From: Leuconostoc palmae | GTDB lineage: Bacteria > Bacillota > Bacilli > Lactobacillales > Lactobacillaceae | Length of the DNA: 64,000 nucleotides | Direction of reading: 5' to 3' | Assembly: GCF_019656075.1 (NCBI RefSeq) | Contig: NZ_BPKZ01000001.1 | Span: 124,001-188,000 of the forward strand | Shown: positions 44,644 through 53,312 of the stretch, one piece after another | Numbering within the stretch: the first letter of the stretch is position 1 | How the letters are laid out: the number at the start of each line of letters is the position of its first letter | Translations under genes and position numbers: made by a program | The notes under the pieces: generated by a model | Databases searched by the model: none | What the model was told of the DNA's origin: nothing | The model's input: only the letters and a program-made list of their open reading frames with translations

Positions 44644-45853
44644 ATTGAAAATAGTCCTGTATTCCTTTTAACACGGTTACCAATTGATCAATTTCTGCTT
44701 TTGTATTGTATGATGCAATACTGACACGAACTGTTGATTTAATATTTAAATATTGCATTAAAGGTTGCGCACAATGGTGGCCCGCTCTGACTGCTATCCC
44801 TTCTTGATCAAGCGCCGTAGCTACATCATGCGCATGCACGCCAGATAACTTAAAACTAATAATATTAGCCTGGTCTTCGTTTCTTGGTCCATAAATTTGA
44901 ATACCTTTAATTACTTTTAACTTGGTTAGTGCATATTTGGTCAACTCACTCTCATAAGTGCTTATATTAGACATGCCAACTAATTGAATATAATCTATTG
45001 CAGCACCAAGACCTACTGCACCAGCAATATTGGGTGTTCCTGCCTCGAAGCGCCAAGGTAATGATTGGAATGTTGCTGATTGCTCTGTCACATATTCGAT
45101 CATTTCACCACCAAGTTCTAAAGGTGTCATTGTCTCTAACAAATCGCGTTTACCGTATAAAACTCCAATACCTGTTGGCCCCATCATCTTATGAGCAGAA
45201 AAAGCAAAAAAATCTGCATCCAAGTCAACAACATTAACTAGCATGTGCGGTACAGACTGTGCGCCATCTACAACAATCACGGCACCATTATCATGTGCTA
45301 ATTTTGATAAAGTTTTAATCGGATTGATAACCCCTAAAACATTAGATGCTTGTGTTATTGCAACAATTTTAGTAGCGCTGGTAATTTTATTTTTAGCATC
45401 CACCATATCCAAAGTAAAATCATCATTTAAGTAAATATATTTTAGTTTTGCACCAACCTGCTTTGCAAGTTGTTGCCACGGTAATATATTAGCGTGATGC
45501 TCCATAATTGAAATGACTATTTCATCATCCTTTTTGACGTTTGCTAACCCATATGATTGAGCCACCCAATTAATACTTTCTGTTGTACCACGTGTAAAAA
45601 TAATTTCTTCTCGATGCTTGGCGTTAATAAAGCCTTTTACCTTATCACGTGATGCTTCATATTGAGATGTTGCACGCTCAGACAAACTATAGATACCCCG
45701 ATGAACATTCGCATTATTATTCTCATAATAGTATTTTAATGACTTAATAACTGCACTTGGTTTCTGAGACGTAGCAGCGTTATCAAAATAAATGAGTTGC
45801 TGCCCATTTATTTTTTGATTTAATAATGGAAAATCTTGCCTATTTATCTTCAT
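44630..45853 (-). CDS. sufS: Cysteine desulfurase SufS
   Basis: 407-residue PLP enzyme that takes sulfur from cysteine. The PLP lysine is in FFAFSAHKMMGPTG (Lys near 223) and the persulfide Cys in VRAGHHCAQPLM (about 357-368). Group II (SufS/CsdA) spacing. It overlaps sufD by 14 and sufU by 14 bases, so the trio is translationally coupled. Confidence 0.96.
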   Translation of the reverse strand: MKINRQDFPLLNQKINGQQLIYFDNAATSQKPSAVIKSLKYYYENNNANVHRGIYSLSERATSQYEASRDKVKGFINAKHREEIIFTRGTTESINWVAQSYGLANVKKDDEIVISIMEHHANILPWQQLAKQVGAKLKYIYLNDDFTLDMVDAKNKITSATKIVAITQASNVLGVINPIKTLSKLAHDNGAVIVVDGAQSVPHMLVNVVDLDADFFAFSAHKMMGPTGIGVLYGKRDLLETMTPLELGGEMIEYVTEQSATFQSLPWRFEAGTPNIAGAVGLGAAIDYIQLVGMSNISTYESELTKYALTKLKVIKGIQIYGPRNEDQANIISFKLSGVHAHDVATALDQEGIAVRAGHHCAQPLMQYLNIKSTVRVSIASYNTKAEIDQLVTVLKGIQDYFQYDFT

Positions 45854-47012
45854 CTATCAATTTACTTTCTATTGCTTGAATAACATATTGTTTAGAAGCT
45901 TTTGTTGGCATTTTTGCTAATACATCACCCATAAATCCTCGAATAACTAATTTACGTGCTGTTTTTTCACTTAATCCACGACTCATCAAGTAGTACAATT
46001 GCTCAGCATCAATTCGCCCTACAGATGCAGCATGTCCTGCCGTCACATCATTTTCATCGATAAGTAGTAGCGGATTAGCATCCCCACGAGCATGCCGAGA
46101 TAACATCAAAACACGTGATTCTTGTTGCGCATCCGATCCTTTAGCGCCTTTAATAATTTTTCCAACACCATTAAAAATTAAATTTGATCGATTTAAAATT
46201 ACGCCACGTTGAAAAATGTGCCCTACAGAATGTCGTCCATAATTAATAACTTTGGTTACAAAACCTTGAGTTTGTTTTTTATGTGTTATTGCAATAACAT
46301 TGGCATGTGATATAGCGTTTTCTCCATTCAATTGGCTAACCAAATTAGTCACCACTTGACCATCATTAAATGCCACATTGTGCCAGTCCAATTGTGCGTG
46401 ACTTCTAACATCAGCCTGCCGATTAATGTAAGCTGACGTATTTTCTTTTAACGCATCAATACTATTAAATTGTACACTCGAAGATTCTGATGCAATGACT
46501 TCCACAACAATTGATGCTTTTGTTACTTTATTGCCAATTGTATTTAAGGTTTGTAGTATGTTTACTGAAGCATTATCCCCAACATATATTAAGATACGTG
46601 CCACAAAATCTGCCTCTGATGTCGCTAACTGATTTAAAGTTAAATGTAAAACATCATGCACTGTGACATGGCTTGGTATATATAAAAAAATCCCTGTGTT
46701 AAATTGATGAGCATTTTGATAAGTTAACTGATCGGTTTCATCAAAAACAACTTGCCCTCGTAAACGCTCAAATAATTCTGAATGTTTTTTTTGCGCGTCA
46801 ATAACACTCATCAGAATGACACCCTGGTCAATTAATTCTTGGTCAAGTTGATAATACGTTGTCGAAATGCCACTAATTTCAATTCCTTGTTCGTTTGATA
46901 GAAAATAGCTATTTTCTGTTTTCTCATTACTTGGGGTCATTCTATCTAACGCCCAAGCTTTATAACGTACTTTTGTAAATTTTGGCATAGGTAACTCGTT
47001 TGTTTTGCTCAT
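45840..47012 (-). CDS. sufD: Fe-S assembly protein SufD
   Basis: 390-residue SufD, the paralogue of SufB in the SufBC2D complex. The C-terminal DENDVTAGHAASVGRIDAEQLYYLMSRGLSE pattern (split, about 332-362) identifies it. I chose the ATG at 47012 because GAGG is spaced 6 bases upstream; the ATG at 47018 touches the SD. It follows sufC by about 20 bases. Confidence 0.94.
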   Translation of the reverse strand: MSKTNELPMPKFTKVRYKAWALDRMTPSNEKTENSYFLSNEQGIEISGISTTYYQLDQELIDQGVILMSVIDAQKKHSELFERLRGQVVFDETDQLTYQNAHQFNTGIFLYIPSHVTVHDVLHLTLNQLATSEADFVARILIYVGDNASVNILQTLNTIGNKVTKASIVVEVIASESSSVQFNSIDALKENTSAYINRQADVRSHAQLDWHNVAFNDGQVVTNLVSQLNGENAISHANVIAITHKKQTQGFVTKVINYGRHSVGHIFQRGVILNRSNLIFNGVGKIIKGAKGSDAQQESRVLMLSRHARGDANPLLLIDENDVTAGHAASVGRIDAEQLYYLMSRGLSEKTARKLVIRGFMGDVLAKMPTKASKQYVIQAIESKLIDEDK

Positions 47013-47032
47013 ATTCATCCTCTATTGACTAA

Positions 47033-47815
47033 CTAATCAGCATCTTCATCAGTTAACGTAATATCTAATCCAAGTTCATCGCGCAAACCAGCATATCCTT
47101 CATCTTCAAGCTTTTTTGCCATCTCGGCACCACCAGTTTTTACAATTCTGCCACCCATCATGACATGAACAAAATCCGGCACAATATAATCTAATAAACG
47201 CTGATAATGTGTAATCATTAATGTGCCAAAATCATCAGAACGCATATGATTAACACCACGTGATACAACTTTTAGAGCATCAATATCTAATCCGGAGTCA
47301 ATTTCATCCAAAATAGCAATTTTGGGTTCAATCATCATCATCTGCAAAATCTCATTACGTTTTTTCTCACCACCTGAGAAACCTTCGTTTAAATAGCGCT
47401 CTGCCATTTCTTCCGTCATAGACAAAAAAGCACGCTTTTCATCTAATTTTCGGATGAAAGTCATAATATCAATTTGGTTATGCTCATCACGTCGCGCATT
47501 AATTGCAGCACGCATAAATTCTGCGTTGGTTACACCTTGTATTTCGGAAGGATATTGCATAGCTAAGAATAGACCTGCTCTGGCACGCTCGTCTACAGAC
47601 ATTTCTGACAGATTCTTATCATCTAGGTATATGCTTCCCTGCGTTACTTGATAAGCAGGATGTCCCATAATAGCTTGTGACAATGTTGATTTTCCTGTAC
47701 CATTGGGTCCCATAATTGCATGAATTTCGCCAGTTTTAACTATTAAATTTACCCCTTTTAAAATTTCTTTATCAGCCACTGTAACATGTAAGTTTTCAAT
47801 TTTCAAAGTTGTCAT
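47033..47815 (-). CDS. sufC: SUF ABC-type ATPase SufC
   Basis: 260-residue ATPase that powers SufBCD. Walker A is MGPNGTGKST (about 35-44), the signature is FSGGEKKRNEI (about 145-155) and Walker B is AILDEIDSGLD (about 168-178). The start overlaps the regulator gene by 20 bases, and the SD (GGAG) lies inside that gene, so the two are tightly linked. A TATAAT-like box upstream inside the regulator gene has no good -35. Confidence 0.96.
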   Translation of the reverse strand: MTTLKIENLHVTVADKEILKGVNLIVKTGEIHAIMGPNGTGKSTLSQAIMGHPAYQVTQGSIYLDDKNLSEMSVDERARAGLFLAMQYPSEIQGVTNAEFMRAAINARRDEHNQIDIMTFIRKLDEKRAFLSMTEEMAERYLNEGFSGGEKKRNEILQMMMIEPKIAILDEIDSGLDIDALKVVSRGVNHMRSDDFGTLMITHYQRLLDYIVPDFVHVMMGGRIVKTGGAEMAKKLEDEGYAGLRDELGLDITLTDEDAD

Positions 47816-48656
47816 TTATATTCTCCATTATATTGCTCAATTTTTTTAATAGTATTTTATTTCCATGTAACTTAGCCAATACTCTAGCATTGATTAACAT
47901 CTCATTTTTAATGAAGTCCGGTTTTGATGTGGCATTACTTAAGTTAATCATAACCCAAAATAAATTTTCTAAAAGGAATGTTCCACCATTTTTATGACAA
48001 AACTTAATTCCTTTGGATGCTGTAGATAATGCTAAGCTGTTATTTTTAGTTAAACATTGATAATTAGTCATAACGTAGAGTGCCATCATGCTATAAACTG
48101 TATAGTCACCAGATATAATGTGATACTCTCGTAAAGACAACTCTGACATTATTTCGTTGGCTCGTTTGGGAAATCCAGTTAAATAATAATAGTAAGCTGT
48201 CAATGCATAAAATAGATATTTTTTGTCATCATCTAAGTGTTTAACATCAATAAGTTGCATCTTTTCTTTGGCTATGGGCAGGTTTACTGACCAAACCACA
48301 GATTCAAAATATAACAATAAATTAACAGCCTGATATCCCGAGAAAGATAGGGTTTGTTTTTGGCAACGTGTTATTATTCCCTTAAAAAGATCATAATTTT
48401 GTATACCAGCTGCTCTTAAAGCTTGTTGCAGTAAAGATTTTTCCTGATCGATTTCTAAATGTCTCAATGAAAAAACATCATCCAAAGTTAAACCAAGTCG
48501 CTCACATAATGCGCCAACAATATCAATTGCTGGAATCTGCTGATTACGTTCAAATTTAGATAAAGTTGTCTGTGTACAGATTCCCTCTGACAATTTAACT
48601 TGAGAAATTTTCATTCGTTTTCGTGCTTTAACAAATTTATCAATGTCAATATCCAT
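47796..48656 (-). CDS. Rgg-like XRE-family regulator heading the suf operon
   Basis: 286-residue regulator with an N-terminal helix-turn-helix (about 5-58, containing SQVKLSEGICTQTTLSKFER) and a long all-helical C-terminal part. Length and layout match the Rgg/GadR/MutR group, whose C-terminal TPR-like domain can bind short peptides. I chose the ATG at 48656, with GGGGAG upstream. It overlaps sufC by 20 bases, so it is the first cistron of the suf transcript, behind a leucine-type attenuator. The target and any ligand are unknown; no nearby peptide pheromone gene is evident apart from the leader peptide. Confidence 0.82.
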   Translation of the reverse strand: MDIDIDKFVKARKRMKISQVKLSEGICTQTTLSKFERNQQIPAIDIVGALCERLGLTLDDVFSLRHLEIDQEKSLLQQALRAAGIQNYDLFKGIITRCQKQTLSFSGYQAVNLLLYFESVVWSVNLPIAKEKMQLIDVKHLDDDKKYLFYALTAYYYYLTGFPKRANEIMSELSLREYHIISGDYTVYSMMALYVMTNYQCLTKNNSLALSTASKGIKFCHKNGGTFLLENLFWVMINLSNATSKPDFIKNEMLINARVLAKLHGNKILLKKLSNIMENINDNFEN

Positions 48657-48666
48657 TTTTCTCCCC

Positions 48667-48698
48667 AAAAAAATCCTAACTGATTTACAGTTAGGATT
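48667..48698 (-). terminator. Conditional terminator before the rgg-suf operon
   Basis: AATCCTAACTG-TAAAT-CAGTTAGGATT, a perfect 11-bp stem, followed by TTTTTT. It ends about 10 bases before the regulator start codon, inside the transcript from the promoter at 48857-48885. Confidence 0.9.
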
Positions 48699-48774
48699 TT
48701 ATAAACTCCCCTAACCGTCTACATGGTAATCAGTAGACAGTCACTAAAATGCCTACACACTTATCATGAGTAGG
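48667..48774 (-). promoter_or_regulatory. Leucine-type attenuator of the rgg-suf operon
   Basis: Six segments as in the leu leader. 1:2 is CCTAC (48770-48774) with GTAGG (48752-48756). 3:4 is ACTGTCTAC (48733-48741) with GTAGACGGT (48714-48722). 5:6 is the terminator. Alternatives are 2:3, GTAGGCA (48750-48756) with TGTCTAC (48733-48739), and 4:5, CGGTTAGG (48710-48717) with CCTAACTG (48688-48695). The leader stop TAG lies in segment 2. Stalling at Leu codons should give 2:3 plus 4:5 and read-through into the regulator and suf genes. Confidence 0.75.
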
Positions 48775-48815
48775 TTAAGCAATACTTGTTTTTTGTTATA
48801 TTTATTTATCAACAT
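48753..48815 (-). CDS. Leu-rich leader peptide of the rgg-suf operon (20 residues)
   Basis: ATG at 48813-48815, stop TAG at 48753-48755. The peptide is MLINKYNKKQVLLNLLMISV, with five Leu in 20 residues; the LLNLL codons are TTG CTT AAC CTA CTC. AAAGG lies 7 bases before the ATG. The LLNLL codons fall on segment 1 of the attenuator. The arrangement (Leu-Leu-x-Leu run, stop in segment 2) mirrors the leu operon leader. Confidence 0.7.
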   Translation of the reverse strand: MLINKYNKKQVLLNLLMISV

Positions 48816-48856
48816 ATACTAGCCTTTAATTAGAAAATTATTATTTTAACGTTTTT

Positions 48857-48885
48857 ATAATACAACTTTAATTAATAATAGTCAA
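48857..48885 (-). promoter_or_regulatory. rgg-suf operon promoter
   Basis: TTGACT (48880-48885), 17 bases, TATTAT (48857-48862) on the minus strand. The -35 follows directly the T run of the helicase terminator. The leader before the regulator ATG is about 195 bases. Confidence 0.8.
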
Positions 48886-48914
48886 TAAAAAAAAACTACT
48901 ATTTCTAGTAGTTT
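48886..48914 (-). terminator. Terminator after DEAD-box helicase gene
   Basis: AAACTACTA-GAAA-TAGTAGTTT followed by a long T run on the minus strand. The stop codon of the helicase overlaps the stem's start. Confidence 0.88.
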
Positions 48915-50178
48915 ACTTCTTTGCCCATTTTGGCTTTCCTTTGTCCTTTGTTTCACGTTTACGCTTCTTCTTATGCGATTTCTGTTCTAAATCATGTGTT
49001 TCTAACGTTATCGTTGGACGTGAAGGTCTTTTATTGTTATCTGCACTAACATTTTTATTTTCAATTTTTTCTGAACTTGGTTTTGATTGGTTCTCAGTGT
49101 GCTCTGATACTGAACGTATTAACTCAAAATCTTCACCTAACTCACGTTTTAAATTTCGAATATCATGATCATTACCTAAGTTTAGTACACGCCCTTCTTT
49201 ACCCATTCGCCCTGTGCGTCCCGTACGATGAATATAAGTTTTTTTACGTTGCGGTAATTGAGCATTGACAACAAGAGGTAAGTTTTCAATGTCTAACCCT
49301 CTGGCAGCAACATCAGTAACAAGCAATAAATTAACTTCTCCTTTTTTAAATAAGCGCAGTGCGTCTGCTCGCTGGACTTGTCGCTTATCATTACTACCAA
49401 TACTCATAACACTAACGTGGGCATGGCGAAGTGTTGCTTGCATATTGACTAAAGCAGTAATTGTGTTAAAAAATACGAGCGCTTGCTTATTATTACGTGC
49501 TAATTGAATTAATACATTTGCCTTTGCTTTTTGATCGACATACTGAAATTCATGTCTAATTGATTTAGGTGCATCTGTACCAACTGATACTGGTCTCACC
49601 TCTTGACGAAAAGTATCTGCAACATATTTTAAGTCAACACCAGAAGTTGCCGAAAACAAACCAATTTGGATAGTAGTAGGTAACTGGTCAGCTAAATTTT
49701 GTAAGCTTTCATGCCGCTCTTCAGTTAACATAGCATCTGCTTCATCAAAAATCACAGTTGAAACACCCATGAGTTTAAGTGCACCGCCTTCAACCATTGT
49801 TAACACGCGTCCGAGCGTACCAACTATAATATGTGGCTTATCTTTTTTTATTTTATCTGCTTGACGTCGACCATTTGCACCGCCAATCAAACTTGTAACT
49901 TTCACACCAATAATTGCTCCCCAATCCCTAGCAACAGCAGTCGTTTGCATTGCTAGTTCTTGGCTTGGTGCTAAGATTAATACTTGTGTTCTCTTAGCAT
50001 TAACATCTATTCTAGACAATATGGGCAGCACAAAAGCTAAGGTTTTTCCAGTTCCTGTAGGTGCTAATCCAAAGATATTTTCACCGTTTGATAATCTTTC
50101 CCAAACAGCTTCTTGGATTGGTGTTCTGCCATTAAATTGTTGGTCAAATTTTTCTTGTAATTCTGGTCTAATAGCCAT
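48913..50178 (-). CDS. DEAD-box RNA helicase (CshB-like)
   Basis: 421-residue helicase. Q-motif region QEAVWERL, motif I APTGTGKT (about 39-46), DEAD (motif II, about 146-149), SAT (motif III) and HRTGRTGRMG (motif VI) are in order. A highly basic C-terminal tail (about 365-421, KSHKKKRKRETKDKGKPKWAKK split) should bind RNA. It is likely to act in cold adaptation, ribosome assembly or mRNA turnover. It follows the oxidoreductase by 3 bases. Confidence 0.9.
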   Translation of the reverse strand: MAIRPELQEKFDQQFNGRTPIQEAVWERLSNGENIFGLAPTGTGKTLAFVLPILSRIDVNAKRTQVLILAPSQELAMQTTAVARDWGAIIGVKVTSLIGGANGRRQADKIKKDKPHIIVGTLGRVLTMVEGGALKLMGVSTVIFDEADAMLTEERHESLQNLADQLPTTIQIGLFSATSGVDLKYVADTFRQEVRPVSVGTDAPKSIRHEFQYVDQKAKANVLIQLARNNKQALVFFNTITALVNMQATLRHAHVSVMSIGSNDKRQVQRADALRLFKKGEVNLLLVTDVAARGLDIENLPLVVNAQLPQRKKTYIHRTGRTGRMGKEGRVLNLGNDHDIRNLKRELGEDFELIRSVSEHTENQSKPSSEKIENKNVSADNNKRPSRPTITLETHDLEQKSHKKKRKRETKDKGKPKWAKK

Positions 50179-50181
50179 TAA

Positions 50182-51189
50182 TTAATTTTCTTTCTGGTCT
50201 GCTGGGAAAACTATGCCCGCGGATGAACGTAAATCAAATAAAGTTTGATTTACTTGTTTTGCAAGTTGGAACCACTGTGAATATTTTATGTAATTAGAAT
50301 TGGGATCATTAATAACATCAGCAAAATCTTTAGCTTCGCAAATCATAGGATTTTCATCTATTCGTTCGCCAATATCGTCCGCATTACCTTCACCATCGTG
50401 ATAAGTAACGGTTTCTAATTCAGCAATGTTAGATGTTGTAATTGTTTCTTTTAGTCCGTAAATCTCACTAGATAGATAAGAATTAGCATTTTTTCCAAAA
50501 ATGACTGTTACATTAAAGTCATCATAAAATAGATTAGCAACACCTCTCCCATCAGCACCATTATCTAATAGTGTGGGTAAATACTGTACAGCTTGTGGGG
50601 CGCCAAATAAAGCAATAGCAGCATAAATAGGATAAACACCTAAATCGTAAAGTGCGCCACCACTAAATTCTCGTGTTAACACATTTGGTTCTTTTCCTGC
50701 TAAATAGGCATCAAATCTAGAAGAATACTTTTGATAAACAAGTGTTGCCCCTTGAACCAAAGACAATTCTCCCATGGTTTGTTGCATAATTTTAAAGTTT
50801 GGTTGATGAATGTGACGTGCCGCCTCAAAATAACACACATCTTTATGTTCTGATAATGCTTGCTCAATAGCTAAAAATTCTTCTGGATTACTTGTCGAAG
50901 GTTTTTCCACAATAACATGAACACCAGCTGCAATTGCTGCTTTTGATTGCTCAAAATGTAAAGCGTTCGGTGAGGCAATATAGACTGCATCAATATCTGT
51001 GTACAAGTCACTTAACGTCGTAACAACATCTATCCCATCCGCTGACATTGATAAGGATGATAAAAATTGTTCTCCTTTTGCCATAGTACGTGAATAAACT
51101 TTGACTAACTCATAATCTTTGGTTGCTATAGCTGCTTCTATGAACATTTTTGTAATCCAATTGGTTCCAATTACGCCAAATTTTATCAT
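50182..51189 (-). CDS. Gfo/Idh/MocA family oxidoreductase
   Basis: 335-residue NAD(P)-dependent oxidoreductase. The Rossmann start IKFGVIGTNWITKMF replaces the usual GxGxxG with GTNWI. VIVEKPSTSNPEEF (about 93-106) carries the EKP motif. The substrate is probably a sugar or polyol derivative. It overlaps the preceding gene by 4 bases (ATGA) with AAGGAG in that gene's end, and precedes the helicase by 3 bases. Confidence 0.86.
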   Translation of the reverse strand: MIKFGVIGTNWITKMFIEAAIATKDYELVKVYSRTMAKGEQFLSSLSMSADGIDVVTTLSDLYTDIDAVYIASPNALHFEQSKAAIAAGVHVIVEKPSTSNPEEFLAIEQALSEHKDVCYFEAARHIHQPNFKIMQQTMGELSLVQGATLVYQKYSSRFDAYLAGKEPNVLTREFSGGALYDLGVYPIYAAIALFGAPQAVQYLPTLLDNGADGRGVANLFYDDFNVTVIFGKNANSYLSSEIYGLKETITTSNIAELETVTYHDGEGNADDIGERIDENPMICEAKDFADVINDPNSNYIKYSQWFQLAKQVNQTLFDLRSSAGIVFPADQKEN

Positions 51190-51923
51190 TTTATCTCCTT
51201 AAATTCTTGTACACTGCCATTAAATACACTGGTTGGCATTTTAATTGCTTTCAAGCCTTTCCCAATAGTGTGATCTTCACTATATTGAATAAATTGATTA
51301 CTTTTTGATTTGTTATCTGTATTGTCTTCAATTAACCAATATTTTGTTTTAGTTATTGTGGATTTCAACTTTTTTTGCACGCTGGGTACAGTGTATATGA
51401 TTATATCTCTATTATAGTGTGCAGATAATGTTTGAATCAATGACGCGAGTCTCAATTTGCTAGCATGAGTTGCCACTTCATCACTTGTTACATAAACGGC
51501 TATAGGTAATTGTCCAATATTATCTCCAATTTTATTGATGAAGTATTGAGCTTGAGCAGCTGCATCATCCCCTGAATCAAAAACCTGAATAGTTCCTACT
51601 TTGAGATTTGCTTCTTTTGCCCTATCATAACTTGATTGATAACTATCATCAGAAAAGGACGTGCCAGAAGTCGCCCTTAGGTACGCAAAATCAATATTGT
51701 TACTTGCTAAGTTATTGTAATCAACATATCCTGATGTCTCATTAATAGCTACTCCTTGAATGCTAAACCCAGCCGGTGCACTGCTTGTTTCCGTATAAAT
51801 TGGTTTGGCAGTGAACCAAACAATAGCTGTTGCTATAATACCGATGATTATAAGTAGCCATGTTATAATCGGTAAAGTTTTATTTAGTTTAACTTTTAAG
51901 TTTTCATTACTAAAATTAGTCAT
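51186..51923 (-). CDS. Membrane-anchored GH25-like protein with altered active site
   Basis: 245-residue protein with an N-terminal cytoplasmic tail, one membrane helix (about 17-38) and an outer domain resembling GH25 lysozymes: FAYLRATSGTSFSDDSYQ (about 77-94). The expected catalytic acidic pair in the strand after PIA (usually D-x-E) reads YVTSDE, and the first Asp of the fold is also replaced (VAINETSG). It may bind wall material without cutting it. The ATG at 51923 has no SD; TATAAT lies just upstream, so its mRNA could be nearly leaderless. Confidence 0.7.
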   Translation of the reverse strand: MTNFSNENLKVKLNKTLPIITWLLIIIGIIATAIVWFTAKPIYTETSSAPAGFSIQGVAINETSGYVDYNNLASNNIDFAYLRATSGTSFSDDSYQSSYDRAKEANLKVGTIQVFDSGDDAAAQAQYFINKIGDNIGQLPIAVYVTSDEVATHASKLRLASLIQTLSAHYNRDIIIYTVPSVQKKLKSTITKTKYWLIEDNTDNKSKSNQFIQYSEDHTIGKGLKAIKMPTSVFNGSVQEFKEIK

Positions 51924-51997
51924 AATATTCATTATACAAAAATAATTCGTTCAAAGCTCGTATATTAGATTAAACTTATGTCACAAAATATCATTGT

Positions 51998-52026
51998 TTG
52001 AAGTTAACTATTATTCATGAGATAAT
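51998..52026 (+). promoter_or_regulatory. Promoter of aminopeptidase gene
   Basis: TTGAAG (51998-52003), 17 bases, GATAAT (52021-52026), upstream of a 57-base leader. Confidence 0.6.
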
Positions 52027-52082
52027 GAGCGTATTATTAAAAAAGGAGATAATTGTTAGTTTTTTAACTGACATAAATAATT

Positions 52083-53312
52083 ATGACTTTAGATTCTAAA
52101 CTAAATCAATATGCATCCTTAATTGTTAAGCGTGGTGTTAACGTACAGCCTGGACAAACAATCATTTTGTATGCTGCTGTAGATGAAGCTCATTTTGCAC
52201 GCAAGATTGTCGATGAAGCTTATAAAGCAGGTGCTAAAGAAGTGATCTTAGAATGGTCAGACCAATCTGTTACAAAATCATTTCTAACATATGCACCAAC
52301 TGAACGTTTGGAAAACATCCCAGACTATGAAGTACAAAAAGCTAATCAACTGATGGACAATTATGCTTCAAGAATTTCACTTATTTCTCAAGATCCTGAT
52401 GGCTTGTCTACTGTTGATACTAAAAAATTACATATGTATACTAAGGCCAGCCAAAAAGCACTTAGTCGAGTAAGAGAAGCCACAATGAAAGATGACATAT
52501 CGTGGCTAGTAGTTGCAGCTGCTGGACAATCTTGGGCTGAAAAAGTTTTCCCAGATTTGAAGGGTGAACAAGCTGTTGAACGTCTTTGGGAAGAAATTTT
52601 TAAAGCTGTTCGTATAGATGATCACTCTGATGCAATAGATAACTGGAATCAGCATATCAAAAAACTTCAGACTAAGGCAGAGTGGCTAACATCTCAAAAC
52701 TTCAAAGCACTGCATTACAAAAATACTCGATCAGATTTTACAATAGGTCTTGCAGATGGTCATATTTGGGAAGCAGCAATTTCTAAAGACAAGTCAGGTA
52801 ATATTTTTATACCAAATATGCCAACAGAAGAAGTGTTTACAGCACCTGATAATCGCCATATTGACGGTCATATTGAGGCTACTCTACCGCTATCCTACCA
52901 AGGTAACTTAATTGAAAATATTAAGCTAGATTTCAAAGATGGTCGCATTGTCAAATCGGATGCAACCAAAGGATTAGATGCATTAAATCAGCTCATTGAT
53001 ACTGATGACGGTTCTAATAGCTTAGGTGAAGTTTCTCTCGTTCCTGATGCATCTCCTATTTCTCAAAGTGGTATTTTATTTTTTAATACTTTGTTTGATG
53101 AAAATGCATCAGATCATTTAGCAATTGGTGCTGCGTATGCTTCAAATATTCGTGGTGGTAAAACTGATAAACTAGAAGTATTAGCTAAACGTGGTTGGAA
53201 TATATCTGACGTACATGTCGATTTTATGATTGGTTCCCCTGATATGTCTATTGATGGTATCACTCAAGATGATAAAATTGTTCCTGTTTTCCGTTCGGGC
53301 AATTGGGCATAA
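52083..53312 (+). CDS. M29 family metallo-aminopeptidase (PepS/AmpS-like)
   Basis: 409-residue leucyl aminopeptidase of family M29 (AmpS, PepS, AmpII). Family marks are the early VKRGVNVQPGQTIIL (about 15-29), NMPTEEVFTAPD (about 252-263), the metal-binding DENASDHLAIGAAY and the final HVDFMIGSPDM (about 378-388). It releases N-terminal residues from peptides in the cytoplasm. AAAGGAG stands 36 bases upstream of the ATG, which is unusually far; no closer in-frame start exists. A terminator follows at once. Confidence 0.9.
   Translation: MTLDSKLNQYASLIVKRGVNVQPGQTIILYAAVDEAHFARKIVDEAYKAGAKEVILEWSDQSVTKSFLTYAPTERLENIPDYEVQKANQLMDNYASRISLISQDPDGLSTVDTKKLHMYTKASQKALSRVREATMKDDISWLVVAAAGQSWAEKVFPDLKGEQAVERLWEEIFKAVRIDDHSDAIDNWNQHIKKLQTKAEWLTSQNFKALHYKNTRSDFTIGLADGHIWEAAISKDKSGNIFIPNMPTEEVFTAPDNRHIDGHIEATLPLSYQGNLIENIKLDFKDGRIVKSDATKGLDALNQLIDTDDGSNSLGEVSLVPDASPISQSGILFFNTLFDENASDHLAIGAAYASNIRGGKTDKLEVLAKRGWNISDVHVDFMIGSPDMSIDGITQDDKIVPVFRSGNWA

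Noticed and set aside
48657-48860. T-box explanation for the rgg-suf leader
   Set aside because: The conserved T-box core (GGGTGG...) is absent, while a leader peptide with Leu codons and six matching segments is present.
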